Of a DNA stretch of 64,000 nucleotides, positions 8,776-19,739 are shown piece after piece; positions within the stretch are counted from its first letter, which is position 1; each line of letters starts with the position of its first letter. The stretch is from positions 992,001 to 1,056,000 of the forward strand of contig NZ_VYKJ01000001.1 in NCBI RefSeq assembly GCF_008710095.1. The letters are read 5' to 3'. Source of the stretch: Affinibrenneria salicis. Lineage in GTDB: Bacteria > Pseudomonadota > Gammaproteobacteria > Enterobacterales > Enterobacteriaceae. The notes beneath the pieces were generated by a model. That model was not told where the DNA came from, did not search any database, and worked only from the letters and a program-made list of their open reading frames with translations. Both the position numbers and the translations under genes were made by a program.

Positions 8776-9885
8776 ATGTTTACACAACGCAGGAAATGGT
8801 TTTCAGGTGCGATTGCCGGCCTGGCGATGGCCGCGTCCGTCACCGCGTTTGCGCAAGGGAAGGTACTGCACGTCTATAACTGGTCCGACTATATCGCCCC
8901 GGATACGCTGGATAACTTCCAGAAAACGAGCGGCATCAAGGTGGTCTACGATGTCTTCGACTCCAACGAAGTGCTGGAGGGCAAGCTGATGGCGGGCAAT
9001 ACCGGGTTTGATCTGGTGGTGCCGTCGGACAGTTTTTTGGAACGCCTGTCGGGGACCGGCGTTTTCCAGCCGCTCGATAAGAGCAAGCTGCCGAATGAGA
9101 AGAACCTCGATCCCGAACTGATGAAGCTGATCGCCCAGCACGATCCCGGCAACAAGTATGCCGTGCCCTACCTGTGGACCACCACCGGGATCGGTTATAA
9201 CGTCGACAAAGTGAAGGCGGCGCTGGGCGCGGACGCGCCGGTAGACAGCTGGGATCTGGTGCTCAAGCCGGAGAATCTGGAGAAGCTGAAACGCTGCGGC
9301 GTCTCCTTCCTGGACGCGCCGGAAGACATCTTCGCCACCGTGCTGAACTACCTTGGGAAAGATCCCAACAGCACCAGCGAGAAAGACTACAGTCAATTGG
9401 CCGCCAGCCTGCTACTGAAGCTGCGTCCCGGCATCCGTTACTTCCATTCCTCCCAGTATATTAACGATCTGGCCAACGGCGACATCTGTGTGGCCATCGG
9501 CTGGTCCGGCGATGTCATGCAGGCGATGAACCGCGCCGACGAGGCGAAAAACGGCGTGAATATCCGCTACAGCATTCCGAAGGAAGGGGTGCTGGTGACC
9601 TTTGACCTGTTCGCCATGCCGGCGGACGCCAAAAACGTGGATGAAGCCTATCAGTTCCTGAATTACCTCATGCGGCCGGAAGTGATCGCCAATATCAGCA
9701 ACCACGTCTTTTACGCCAACGCCAACAAGGCGTCGTCGCCGCTGGTCAGCGATGAAGTGCGCAACAACCCCGGCATCTATCCGCCGGATGAGGTCCGCGC
9801 CCGCCTGTTTATCACGAGAGTGTTGTCACCCCGACTGGATCGGGTTCGCACGCGCGCATGGACGCGGGTGAAAAGCGGTGAGTGA
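8776..9885 (+). CDS. potF: Putrescine ABC transporter, periplasmic binding protein PotF
   Basis: Periplasmic receptor of the PotFGHI importer, 369 aa from the chosen start. A Sec signal peptide (RRKWFSGAIAGLAMAASVTAFA) is followed by HVYNWSDYIAPDTLDNF and long identity to E. coli PotF (VYDVFDSNEVLEGKLMAG; RVRTRAWTRVKSG at the end). ATG 8776 is preferred over an in-frame TTG at 8755 because GGAGGAAGGA directly precedes it. Ligand-site residues of E. coli PotF are mostly kept: the tryptophan of NWSDY, the acidic residue in FLDAPED, and W and D of IGWSGD. The position matching E. coli Phe276 appears to be threonine (TFDLFAMP). It heads an operon with potGHI. Confidence 0.95.
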   Translation: MFTQRRKWFSGAIAGLAMAASVTAFAQGKVLHVYNWSDYIAPDTLDNFQKTSGIKVVYDVFDSNEVLEGKLMAGNTGFDLVVPSDSFLERLSGTGVFQPLDKSKLPNEKNLDPELMKLIAQHDPGNKYAVPYLWTTTGIGYNVDKVKAALGADAPVDSWDLVLKPENLEKLKRCGVSFLDAPEDIFATVLNYLGKDPNSTSEKDYSQLAASLLLKLRPGIRYFHSSQYINDLANGDICVAIGWSGDVMQAMNRADEAKNGVNIRYSIPKEGVLVTFDLFAMPADAKNVDEAYQFLNYLMRPEVIANISNHVFYANANKASSPLVSDEVRNNPGIYPPDEVRARLFITRVLSPRLDRVRTRAWTRVKSGE

Positions 9886-9968
9886 CGGCCGCCCGTTCGC
9901 TTTCTCGAACATATGTCATGCCTATGGCGATGACGTTGTTTTCTGTTTCTGCCGGAGGGCAATAGCCA

Positions 9969-11102
9969 GTGAAAGAAACAATTTCTCATAGTCAGTCCAA
10001 ACCCTGGAAAGCCGCGATGCCCCTGCTGGAGGTGCGCAACCTGACTAAGGCGTTCGACGGACAGATCGTGGTCGATGACATCAACCTGACGATTTACAAA
10101 GGCGAGATCTTCGCGCTGTTGGGCGCATCCGGCTGCGGCAAGTCCACGCTGTTGCGTATGCTGGCCGGATTCGAGCAGCCCACCCAGGGGCAGATCGTGC
10201 TGGACGGCCAGGATCTGTCCCTGGTGCCGCCGTACAAGCGGCCGATCAACATGATGTTTCAGTCTTATGCGTTGTTTCCCCACATGTCGGTGGCGAAAAA
10301 TATCGCCTTCGGCCTGGCGGAGGATGGACTGTTCAAGTCCGAGATCAACGCCCGGGTCGAAGAGATGCTGGCGATGGTGCATATGCAGGAATATGCCGAT
10401 CGTAAGCCGCACCAGCTGTCCGGCGGCCAGCGTCAGCGCGTGGCGCTGGCGCGCAGCCTGGCCAAACGGCCGAAGCTGCTATTGCTCGACGAACCGATGG
10501 GCGCGCTGGACAAGAAACTGCGCGATCGTATGCAGCTTGAGGTGGTCGACATCCTTGAACGCGTCGGCGTGACCTGCGTCATGGTGACCCACGATCAGGA
10601 AGAGGCGATGACCATGGCCGGGCGCATCGCCATCATGAACCGCGGCAAGTTCGTGCAGATTGGCGAACCGGAGGAGATCTATGAGCATCCGACCACCCGC
10701 TTCAGCGCCGAGTTCATCGGTTCCGTCAATATGTTCGAGGGGCTGCTGCAAGCGCGGCAGGACGACGCGCTGACTATCGTAAGCCCGGGGCTGGCGCATC
10801 CCCTGAAAGTGGACGCCGATTCCTCCGTGATGGAGGGCGTGCCGGTGTCTGTCGCGCTGCGGCCGGAGAAGATCGCGCTGTGCGACGAAGCGCCCGCCGA
10901 CGGCTGCAACTTCGCCGTGGGGGAGGTGGTGCATATCGCCTATCTGGGCGACCTGTCCATTTATCACGTCCGGCTGCCTGGCGGTCCGGTGATCAGCGCC
11001 CAGTTGCAGAATGTCTATCGTTATCGCAAGGGCGCGCCGACCTGGGGCGATGAGGTGTGCCTGCGCTGGGATACGGACAGCTGTGTGGTGTTGACGGTAT
11101 AA
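9969..11102 (+). CDS. potG: Putrescine ABC transporter ATP-binding protein PotG
   Basis: Cytoplasmic ATPase of the PotFGHI putrescine importer, 377 aa. Walker A GASGCGKST, Q-loop MFQSYALFPHMS, signature LSGGQRQRVALARS, Walker B LLLLDEPMGALD and H-loop VTHDQEEAM are all present, followed by a C-terminal TOBE-type domain from about residue 290. The start is GTG, supported by GGAGGG nine bases upstream. The 83-base gap after potF may allow higher expression of the binding protein. Confidence 0.95.
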   Translation: MKETISHSQSKPWKAAMPLLEVRNLTKAFDGQIVVDDINLTIYKGEIFALLGASGCGKSTLLRMLAGFEQPTQGQIVLDGQDLSLVPPYKRPINMMFQSYALFPHMSVAKNIAFGLAEDGLFKSEINARVEEMLAMVHMQEYADRKPHQLSGGQRQRVALARSLAKRPKLLLLDEPMGALDKKLRDRMQLEVVDILERVGVTCVMVTHDQEEAMTMAGRIAIMNRGKFVQIGEPEEIYEHPTTRFSAEFIGSVNMFEGLLQARQDDALTIVSPGLAHPLKVDADSSVMEGVPVSVALRPEKIALCDEAPADGCNFAVGEVVHIAYLGDLSIYHVRLPGGPVISAQLQNVYRYRKGAPTWGDEVCLRWDTDSCVVLTV

Positions 11103-11113
11103 CAGAGGAATGG

Positions 11114-12076
11114 ATGATGACATTATTTTCCGCACATCACGCGGTCGAAACGCCGCGCAAGAGCGGCCTGGTTTGGCTGCTGACTCGCTGTCGCCAGCAG
11201 CACGGCCGCAAACTGGTGATCGCCCTGCCGTACCTGTGGCTGCTGCTGCTGTTCCTGCTGCCGTTTCTGATCGTGTTCAAACTCAGTCTGGCGGAGATGG
11301 CCCGCGCCGTGCCGCCCTACACCGATCTGGTTTCCTGGGCGGACGGTCGACTGGACATCGCGCTTAATCTGGCCAACTATCTGCAATTGCTGGACGATCC
11401 GCTCTATATCGAGGCCTATCTGCAGTCGCTGCGGGTGGCGGCGGTCTCGACGCTGTGCTGTCTGCTGGTGGGGTATCCGCTGGCGTGGGCGGTGGCGCAC
11501 AGCCGTCCCGCGACGCGCAACATCCTGCTGCTGCTGGTGATCCTGCCCTCCTGGACATCGTTTCTAATCCGCGTCTATGCCTGGATCGGCATTCTGAAAA
11601 ACAACGGCGTGCTGAACAATTTCCTGCTGTGGCTTGGGGTGATCGATCAGCCGCTGGCGATCCTGCACACTAATCTGGCGGTCTATATCGGTATCGTTTA
11701 CGCCTATCTGCCATTTATGGTGCTGCCGATCTATACCGCGCTGACCCGTATCGACTATTCGCTGGTGGAGGCGGCGCAGGATCTGGGCGCCCGACCGATG
11801 AAAACCTTCGTCAGGGTGCTGATTCCGCTAACGAAAGGGGGAATTATCGCCGGCTCTATGCTGGTGTTTATTCCGGCGGTGGGGGAGTTCGTCATTCCCG
11901 AGCTATTGGGCGGGCCGGACAGTATCATGATCGGCCGTATCCTGTGGCAGGAATTTTTCAATAACCGCGACTGGCCGGTGGCGTCGGCGGTGGCCATCAT
12001 CATGTTGTTGCTGCTGATTGTGCCGATCATCTGGTTTCACCGTCATCAGAACAAGGCCGCGGGGGAACAGGCATGA
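11114..12076 (+). CDS. potH: Putrescine ABC transporter permease PotH
   Basis: Inner-membrane permease, about 320 aa, with six predicted hydrophobic segments starting at VIALPYLWLLLLFLLPFLIVF and the EAA loop EAAQDLGARPMKTFVRVLIPLTKGGI that contacts PotG. ATG codons at 11114 and 11117 are both possible; AGAGGA gives better spacing to the second. It starts 11 bases after potG and its last bases overlap potI (ATGA), so the four genes form one unit. Confidence 0.94.
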   Translation: MMTLFSAHHAVETPRKSGLVWLLTRCRQQHGRKLVIALPYLWLLLLFLLPFLIVFKLSLAEMARAVPPYTDLVSWADGRLDIALNLANYLQLLDDPLYIEAYLQSLRVAAVSTLCCLLVGYPLAWAVAHSRPATRNILLLLVILPSWTSFLIRVYAWIGILKNNGVLNNFLLWLGVIDQPLAILHTNLAVYIGIVYAYLPFMVLPIYTALTRIDYSLVEAAQDLGARPMKTFVRVLIPLTKGGIIAGSMLVFIPAVGEFVIPELLGGPDSIMIGRILWQEFFNNRDWPVASAVAIIMLLLLIVPIIWFHRHQNKAAGEQA

Positions 12077-12918
12077 ACAATCTACCCGTTGTGCGTTCTC
12101 CCTGGCGCATTTTCATTTTGGTGCTGTGCTTTGCCTTCCTGTATGCGCCGATGTTGATGCTGGTGGTGTATTCGTTCAATAGCTCCAGGCTGGTGACCGT
12201 GTGGGCGGGCTGGTCGACGCAGTGGTACGGCGAACTGTTTCATAACTCGGCGATGATCAGCGCGGTGGGCCTGAGCCTGAGCATCGCGGCGGCGTCCGCC
12301 ACGATGGCGGTGATTTTGGGCACGCTGGCGGCGGTGGTGATGGTTCGCTTCGGCAGCTTTCGCGGTTCCAACGGTTTCGCTTTCATGCTGACGGCGCCGC
12401 TGGTCATGCCGGATGTGATCACCGGCCTGTCTCTGCTGCTGCTGTTTGTCGCGTTGGGCCACGCGATAGGCTGGCCGCTGGAGCGGGGCTCGCTGACCAT
12501 CTGGCTGGCGCACGTGACGTTCTGTACCGCTTATGTATCGGTGGTGATCAGCGCCCGCCTGCGCGAGCTGGATCGCTCCATCGAAGAAGCCGCGATGGAT
12601 CTCGGCGCCACCCCGCTGAAGGTGTTCTTCGTCATCACGGCGCCGATGATCGCGCCGGCGCTGATTTCCGGCTGGCTGCTGGCCTTTACCCTGTCGCTGG
12701 ACGATTTGGTGATCGCCAGTTTCGTCTCCGGGCCGGGAGCGACGACATTGCCGATGCTGGTATTTTCGAGCGTGCGCATGGGGGTGAATCCGCAGATCAA
12801 CGCTCTGGCATCGCTGATTCTGCTGGTCGTCGGCGTGATTGGCTTCATCGCCTGGCGCTTTATGGCCCAGGCGGAAAAACAGCGTCAGCGCGATCTGCAA
12901 AAGGCGCGGCGCGGCTGA
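12073..12918 (+). CDS. potI: Putrescine ABC transporter permease PotI
   Basis: Second permease of the PotFGHI importer, 281 aa, with six membrane segments and the coupling loop EEAAMDLGATPLKVFFVITAPMI. Its ATG overlaps the potH stop by four bases, which indicates translational coupling. SLDDLVIASFVSGPGATTLPM is the usual PotC/PotI signature near the fifth segment. It ends the operon; no strong terminator is visible before pyrG. Confidence 0.95.
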   Translation: MNNLPVVRSPWRIFILVLCFAFLYAPMLMLVVYSFNSSRLVTVWAGWSTQWYGELFHNSAMISAVGLSLSIAAASATMAVILGTLAAVVMVRFGSFRGSNGFAFMLTAPLVMPDVITGLSLLLLFVALGHAIGWPLERGSLTIWLAHVTFCTAYVSVVISARLRELDRSIEEAAMDLGATPLKVFFVITAPMIAPALISGWLLAFTLSLDDLVIASFVSGPGATTLPMLVFSSVRMGVNPQINALASLILLVVGVIGFIAWRFMAQAEKQRQRDLQKARRG

Positions 12919-13011
12919 GAAACGGGCGGCGATCGCCTTCGTCGCCCGCCTGCCGGCATCATTCCCGTTTACACCTCCGGTCTGGCCCGGCGCGCCGGGC
13001 AAAACGAACAT

Positions 13012-13040
13012 TTGTGGCGCTCATCGGGTTCGGGTATACT
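13012..13040 (+). promoter_or_regulatory. Candidate sigma70 promoter of pyrG
   Basis: TATACT at 13035-13040 fits a -10 element, with TTGTGG at 13012-13017 exactly 17 bases upstream as a weak -35. The transcript would start roughly 48 bases before the pyrG ATG. Confidence 0.45.
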
Positions 13041-13079
13041 ACTTTCCCGTCCTGGTTCTTCCATCGTCTTTAAACCTAA

Positions 13080-14732
<1,653 letters not shown>

Positions 14733-14791
14733 GCGTTTTTTCAGCACTGCGCGTTGTGTGAATCGCGCGCGCTGCTCGTCTGAGGTTTTAG

Positions 14792-16117
<1,326 letters not shown>

Positions 16118-16186
16118 GTTAATCGCCTTGCCCTGAGGGGCGGCCGGCGCGATGCGGCGGCTGGCTCTCAGTAAAGTTAGTCTGTG

Positions 16187-16219
16187 ATTAGGGCCTCATA
16201 CTTTGTATGAGGCCCTAAT
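16187..16219 (+). terminator. Long perfect hairpin after eno
   Basis: A 15-bp perfect inverted repeat (arms 16187-16201 and 16205-16219, loop TTT) 70 bases after the eno stop. Both flanks are A/T-containing, so it could stop transcription in either direction or protect the 3' end of eno mRNA; the T-run is weak. Confidence 0.65.
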
Positions 16220-16318
16220 TATTGGCGCCGTTGGTTATCAACGCGCGCAGCGGTTCTTGCTTCGGCGGGCCCGGCCACACCGGACTTCGCCGCCGCCGAC
16301 CTCATCAGCAGGCCCTGG

Positions 16319-16346
16319 CCTCATACCCCGTATGCGGTTTTTTTTT
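16319..16346 (+). terminator. Second terminator between eno and the RpiR-type gene
   Basis: CCTCATAC/GTATGCGG pairs with one mismatch around a CCC loop and is followed by nine T residues (16338-16346). It shares the CCTCATAC arm with the hairpin upstream. It faces the convergent regulator gene and backs up the first hairpin for the highly expressed eno message. Confidence 0.75.
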
Positions 16347-16398
16347 CGCCGCCAGCGCGCGACTTCCTCTTCTGATTGTCTGTTTTCCTCGCGCCGCA

Positions 16399-17235
16399 TC
16401 AGATACGGTAAAGGTTGAGACGCTTAACCCGATTTTCATACAGTTCCAGCCGCTGCTTCAGTTTGTCGCGGTTTTTGGCCGCCACGCAGTGCAGCAGCAC
16501 GTTCAGAGCATTGGCCAGCCCGGCGGTGGACTCCAGAATCAGCCCGGTTTTGGTGGCGATGGTCACAATATGCGGGGTATTCATGTATCTGGCGATGCCG
16601 TATTCATCGGTGAACACCACTAAGCGGGTGTTTTCCCGCATACATTCATTGGCGAAGGCGATGCCGGCCTCGGCGTAAGGAGCGATATCGATCAATACCA
16701 CGCAGCACTGCTTGTCGTGACTGTCTATCCAGCCGCCGAGCACGCCGCCATACAGATCGAGAAACTCCACCCTGGAGCGCACCAGCGACAGCCGGTTGGC
16801 GAAGTCTTCCGTCAGGCCGCGGATGGTCTGGAAGCCGCAGACAAACACGTGCTCGGCCTGGCTGACGCACTGGACGATATCCTGCCAGTGCTGACTGCCG
16901 ATTTGCTCCCAGAATTTAACCAGCGCCTCAATCTCTTTATTGAGGTGCACCGTTAAATCGTCCGTTTGCTGTTCAACGCGGTCCAGCAGGGTCGTATTGA
17001 GCAACGACTGAACCCTGACCTCATCACGCAGATCTTCTTTGAGCCCTTTAAGTCCTTTGTAGCCCAGACGGCGCAGAAAACGACTGACGGTATTAGGGCT
17101 GACGCCACTTTTTTGAGCAAGGGTTGCACCATTCTCGAACGCGATAGTGTCCAGATTGGCCTGAATATAGGCCCACAGCGTGCGCTCCATCGGCGTCAGT
17201 TTACCGTCGAGCTGTTCCAGCCTTGCTTCAAGCAT
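16399..17235 (-). CDS. RpiR/MurR-family transcriptional regulator
   Basis: 278 aa from the chosen start. The N-terminal helix-turn-helix (about 1-77) contains ATLAQKSGVSPNTVSRFLRRLGYKGLKGLK, typical of RpiR proteins; the C-terminal half is a SIS-type ligand domain (VFVCGFQTIRGLTEDFANRLS, CCVVLIDIAPYAEAGIAFAN). ATG 17235 is preferred because GGGGTGACC precedes it and the protein then begins MLEARLEQL like relatives; an upstream in-frame start would add 13 poorly conserved residues. It is divergent from the polyamine-type ABC operon and probably controls it. RpiR ligands are usually phosphosugars, so regulation of an amine/peptide importer would be uncommon. Confidence 0.88.
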   Translation of the reverse strand: MLEARLEQLDGKLTPMERTLWAYIQANLDTIAFENGATLAQKSGVSPNTVSRFLRRLGYKGLKGLKEDLRDEVRVQSLLNTTLLDRVEQQTDDLTVHLNKEIEALVKFWEQIGSQHWQDIVQCVSQAEHVFVCGFQTIRGLTEDFANRLSLVRSRVEFLDLYGGVLGGWIDSHDKQCCVVLIDIAPYAEAGIAFANECMRENTRLVVFTDEYGIARYMNTPHIVTIATKTGLILESTAGLANALNVLLHCVAAKNRDKLKQRLELYENRVKRLNLYRI

Positions 17236-17265
17236 AAGGTCACCCCATTGATTATAAAGGCATAA

Positions 17266-17294
17266 AAATACCACTATATTATTTTATGGTATTT
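17266..17294. promoter_or_regulatory. Inverted repeat, candidate operator in the divergent spacer
   Basis: AAATACCA (17266-17273) and TGGTATTT (17287-17294) are perfect 8-bp arms separated by 13 bases, about one helical turn plus spacing for a dimer. It lies immediately upstream of the RpiR-type gene, so autoregulation is likely. No known consensus was matched. Confidence 0.5.
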
Positions 17295-17358
17295 AAATGT
17301 CAGTAAGAACGCCGATATTTGCCCGGTATGGCATAATAATTGCAATTTTAGTTTAAAA

Positions 17359-17372
17359 GACATAATTATGTC
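17359..17372. promoter_or_regulatory. Perfect 14-bp palindrome upstream of the ABC operon
   Basis: GACATAATTATGTC is its own reverse complement. It lies 59 bases before the binding-protein ATG, in a stretch with TAATAAT/TATGGCATAAT promoter-like sequence just upstream, so a bound repressor here could block transcription of the transporter genes. Confidence 0.5.
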
Positions 17373-17431
17373 AAAGTCCGGGTCAGACAAGGCCCCTGCG
17401 TCTGTATATCAAGGCCACAGGAGATAATAAA

Positions 17432-18487
17432 ATGTATACCAGCAACAGACTACACCGGGTGAAGGGTATCGCGTTGGGTTTAGCGCTTTCTTGCGGGTTC
17501 GTCGGTTTATCCGCGCAGGCGGCAGGGGAGCTACGGCTGTACAACTGGGGAGACTACATTAATCCGCAAGTGCTGAGTCGTTTTACCCAGGAGACCGGCA
17601 TCAATGTGAAGCTTGACACCTATGCCAGCAATGAAGAGATGCTGGCCAAAATCCAGGCCGGCGCCAGCGGCTATGACATCGTCTTTCCCTCGGTGCATAT
17701 GCAGGACGCCATGGCTTCGCTGAAGCTGCTGGCGCGTACCGACATTAACCGCGAGCCGGGCTTCAGCCACATCGATCCGCAGTTCTTGCGCGCGAAAACG
17801 GATCCGCAGGGGGAATATTGCCTGCCCTACGCCTGGGGCACGGTCGGTATTTTTTACAACAAGAAAAAGGTGGATAAACCGATCACCTCCTGGGCGGATT
17901 TTTTCGCCGAAGCGGAAAAAGGCAAGAAGGTCATCATGCTGGACGACATGCGTGAAACGCTCGGCGTCGGGCTGATCGTTAACCATAAATCGGTCAATAC
18001 CACCAACCCGGCAGATCTGAAGGTGGCCGCCGACTGGCTGACCGCGCGTAAGCCGTTAATCTCCGCGCTGACCTACGAGAGCATTCCGCTGGTGCAGTCG
18101 GGCGATGTGGTGGCGGCGCACTATTTTGTCGGCGCCCTGATGTATGTATCCCAGGATCCGGAAAATCTGGCCTATGTGATCCCCGATGAAGGGGCCACCC
18201 TGTACCAGGAGAATATGTGCGTGCTGGCGAACGCGCCGAATAAAGACAACGCCAAAAAGTTTATGGCGTTCTTTTTGCAGCCTGAAATCGCCGCCATGAA
18301 CACCGCCCAGCAGATGAACGGCACGCCGAATCGCGATGCGGTGGCGCTGCTGCCCGACCTGCTGAAAAATAATCCGGCGGCGAATCCGCCCGCCGACGTA
18401 AAGGCGAAACTGCAGATTTTCGACGATCTGGGCAAAGGCTTGCGCCTGTATGACCGGGTGTGGACCCGTTTTCGCAGCGCTAATTAG
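17432..18487 (+). CDS. Polyamine-type ABC transporter, periplasmic binding protein
   Basis: Secreted solute-binding protein of the PotD/PotF family, 351 aa, with a signal peptide ending near LSAQA. RLYNWGDYINPQVLSRFTQE and LDTYASNEEMLAKIQAGASG are family hallmarks. Compared from memory with E. coli PotD, the acidic LDDMRE motif is kept, but the aromatic/acidic ligand positions differ: W229 seems to be replaced in VAAHYFVG, and W255/D257 by Y and E in TLYQENMC. This argues for a ligand other than spermidine or putrescine. First gene of an operon with an ATPase, two permeases and a P1 peptidase; the SD is GGAGATAATAAA. Confidence 0.9.
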   Translation: MYTSNRLHRVKGIALGLALSCGFVGLSAQAAGELRLYNWGDYINPQVLSRFTQETGINVKLDTYASNEEMLAKIQAGASGYDIVFPSVHMQDAMASLKLLARTDINREPGFSHIDPQFLRAKTDPQGEYCLPYAWGTVGIFYNKKKVDKPITSWADFFAEAEKGKKVIMLDDMRETLGVGLIVNHKSVNTTNPADLKVAADWLTARKPLISALTYESIPLVQSGDVVAAHYFVGALMYVSQDPENLAYVIPDEGATLYQENMCVLANAPNKDNAKKFMAFFLQPEIAAMNTAQQMNGTPNRDAVALLPDLLKNNPAANPPADVKAKLQIFDDLGKGLRLYDRVWTRFRSAN

Positions 18488-18503
18488 TCCGCGCCGCGCC
18501 TCG

Positions 18504-18534
18504 CTGACCGCGGCTCCCGCCGGCTGGCGGTCAG
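18504..18534 (+). other. Stem-loop between binding protein and ATPase genes
   Basis: CTGACCGC and GCGGTCAG form a perfect 8-bp stem with a 15-base loop, 17 bases after the binding-protein stop and without a T-run. Such loops in ABC operons often protect the upstream message and give excess binding protein; that role is inferred here. Confidence 0.5.
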
Positions 18535-18608
18535 TTCATCGCCAGAGGCTGCGGTCAGTCCGACGCCGCCTCAGCGTTAATTTCGGGACTCAGGACGTGG
18601 AGTAAACA

Positions 18609-19730
18609 ATGAGTCAGGATCAGCATTTCCGCACCGTCGTATCGCTCAACGGCGCCGTCAAATATTATCAGACGCCCGAGGGCAATAGCGTTAAGGCGCT
18701 GGACGACATCAGTTTTTCGGTGCGGGACAATGAATTTGTGACCTTACTGGGGCCGTCCGGCTGCGGCAAAACGTCGTTGCTCAGAATTATCAGCGGCTTT
18801 GAACAGCTGGACAGCGGCGAACTGCTTATCGGCGGTAAAAAAATGAATCATATCGCGCCGCATTTGCGACCGGTTAATACGGTGTTTCAGAGCTACGCCT
18901 TATTTCCGCATATGAGCGTGGCCGACAATGTCGGCTATGGGCTGGATATCCGCGGCGTGCTGCGCGCGGAACGCAACCAGCGCGTAGCCGAAACGCTGGA
19001 ACTGGTGGGGATGCGCAATATGGAAAAACGCCGTCCGTCGCAGCTGTCCGGCGGTCAGCAGCAGCGCGTGGCGCTGGCGCGGGCGATTATTAACCGTCCG
19101 TCGCTGCTGCTGCTGGATGAACCGCTGTCGGCGCTGGATCGCGGGTTGCGCAAGAGCATGCAGCTCGAGCTGAAACGTCTGCAGGCGGAGCTCGGCATCT
19201 CGTTTATTTTCGTCACTCACGATCAGGAAGAGGCGTTGACCATGTCCGATCGGATCATTGTGCTGAACGGCGGCAAGGTCCAGCAGAACGATCCGCCGGC
19301 GGCGATCTACCATACGCCGGTCAACCATTTCGTCGCCGGTTTTATTGGCGAGGGCAACCTGATCCCGGTCGAAGTCGGGCAACAGGAGGATGGCGCGCTG
19401 TCTCTGCTGAGCGAGGCCGGCGAGCGCTGGCGGGCCGCCGCGGATCGGGCGCGCCCGGTCGGGCAACGCCTCTGGCTGCTGCTGCGTCCGCAATATTTTC
19501 ATCTGAGCGAACCGGCGGATGAGCGGATGCGCTATGCCCGTATCGACGGCACGATCGAACAGCTGATCTTTATGGGGACGGATACTGAAGTCTGCGTGCG
19601 CTCCGCCGGGGGCGAGAGGCTTAAAGCCTTAATTCGCCTGTCCTCCGGCGAGGGTCCCGGGCAACTGGCGGCGGGCCAGGCGATTAGCCTGTGGTACGCC
19701 GCCAGCGCCTGTCATCTGCTGCCGCGGTAA
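18609..19730 (+). CDS. Polyamine-type ABC transporter ATP-binding protein (PotA-like)
   Basis: 373-aa ATPase of the second polyamine-type importer. Walker A GPSGCGKTS, TVFQSYALFPHMS, signature LSGGQQQRVALARA, Walker B LLLLDEPLSALD and VTHDQEEALTMSD are complete, followed by a C-terminal TOBE-like regulatory domain. The N-terminus carries a PotA-type extension before the first strand (VVSLNGAVKYYQTPEG). ATG follows GTGGAGTAAACA. It energises the two following permeases. Confidence 0.92.
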   Translation: MSQDQHFRTVVSLNGAVKYYQTPEGNSVKALDDISFSVRDNEFVTLLGPSGCGKTSLLRIISGFEQLDSGELLIGGKKMNHIAPHLRPVNTVFQSYALFPHMSVADNVGYGLDIRGVLRAERNQRVAETLELVGMRNMEKRRPSQLSGGQQQRVALARAIINRPSLLLLDEPLSALDRGLRKSMQLELKRLQAELGISFIFVTHDQEEALTMSDRIIVLNGGKVQQNDPPAAIYHTPVNHFVAGFIGEGNLIPVEVGQQEDGALSLLSEAGERWRAAADRARPVGQRLWLLLRPQYFHLSEPADERMRYARIDGTIEQLIFMGTDTEVCVRSAGGERLKALIRLSSGEGPGQLAAGQAISLWYAASACHLLPR

Positions 19731-19739
19731 GGAAGCGCT

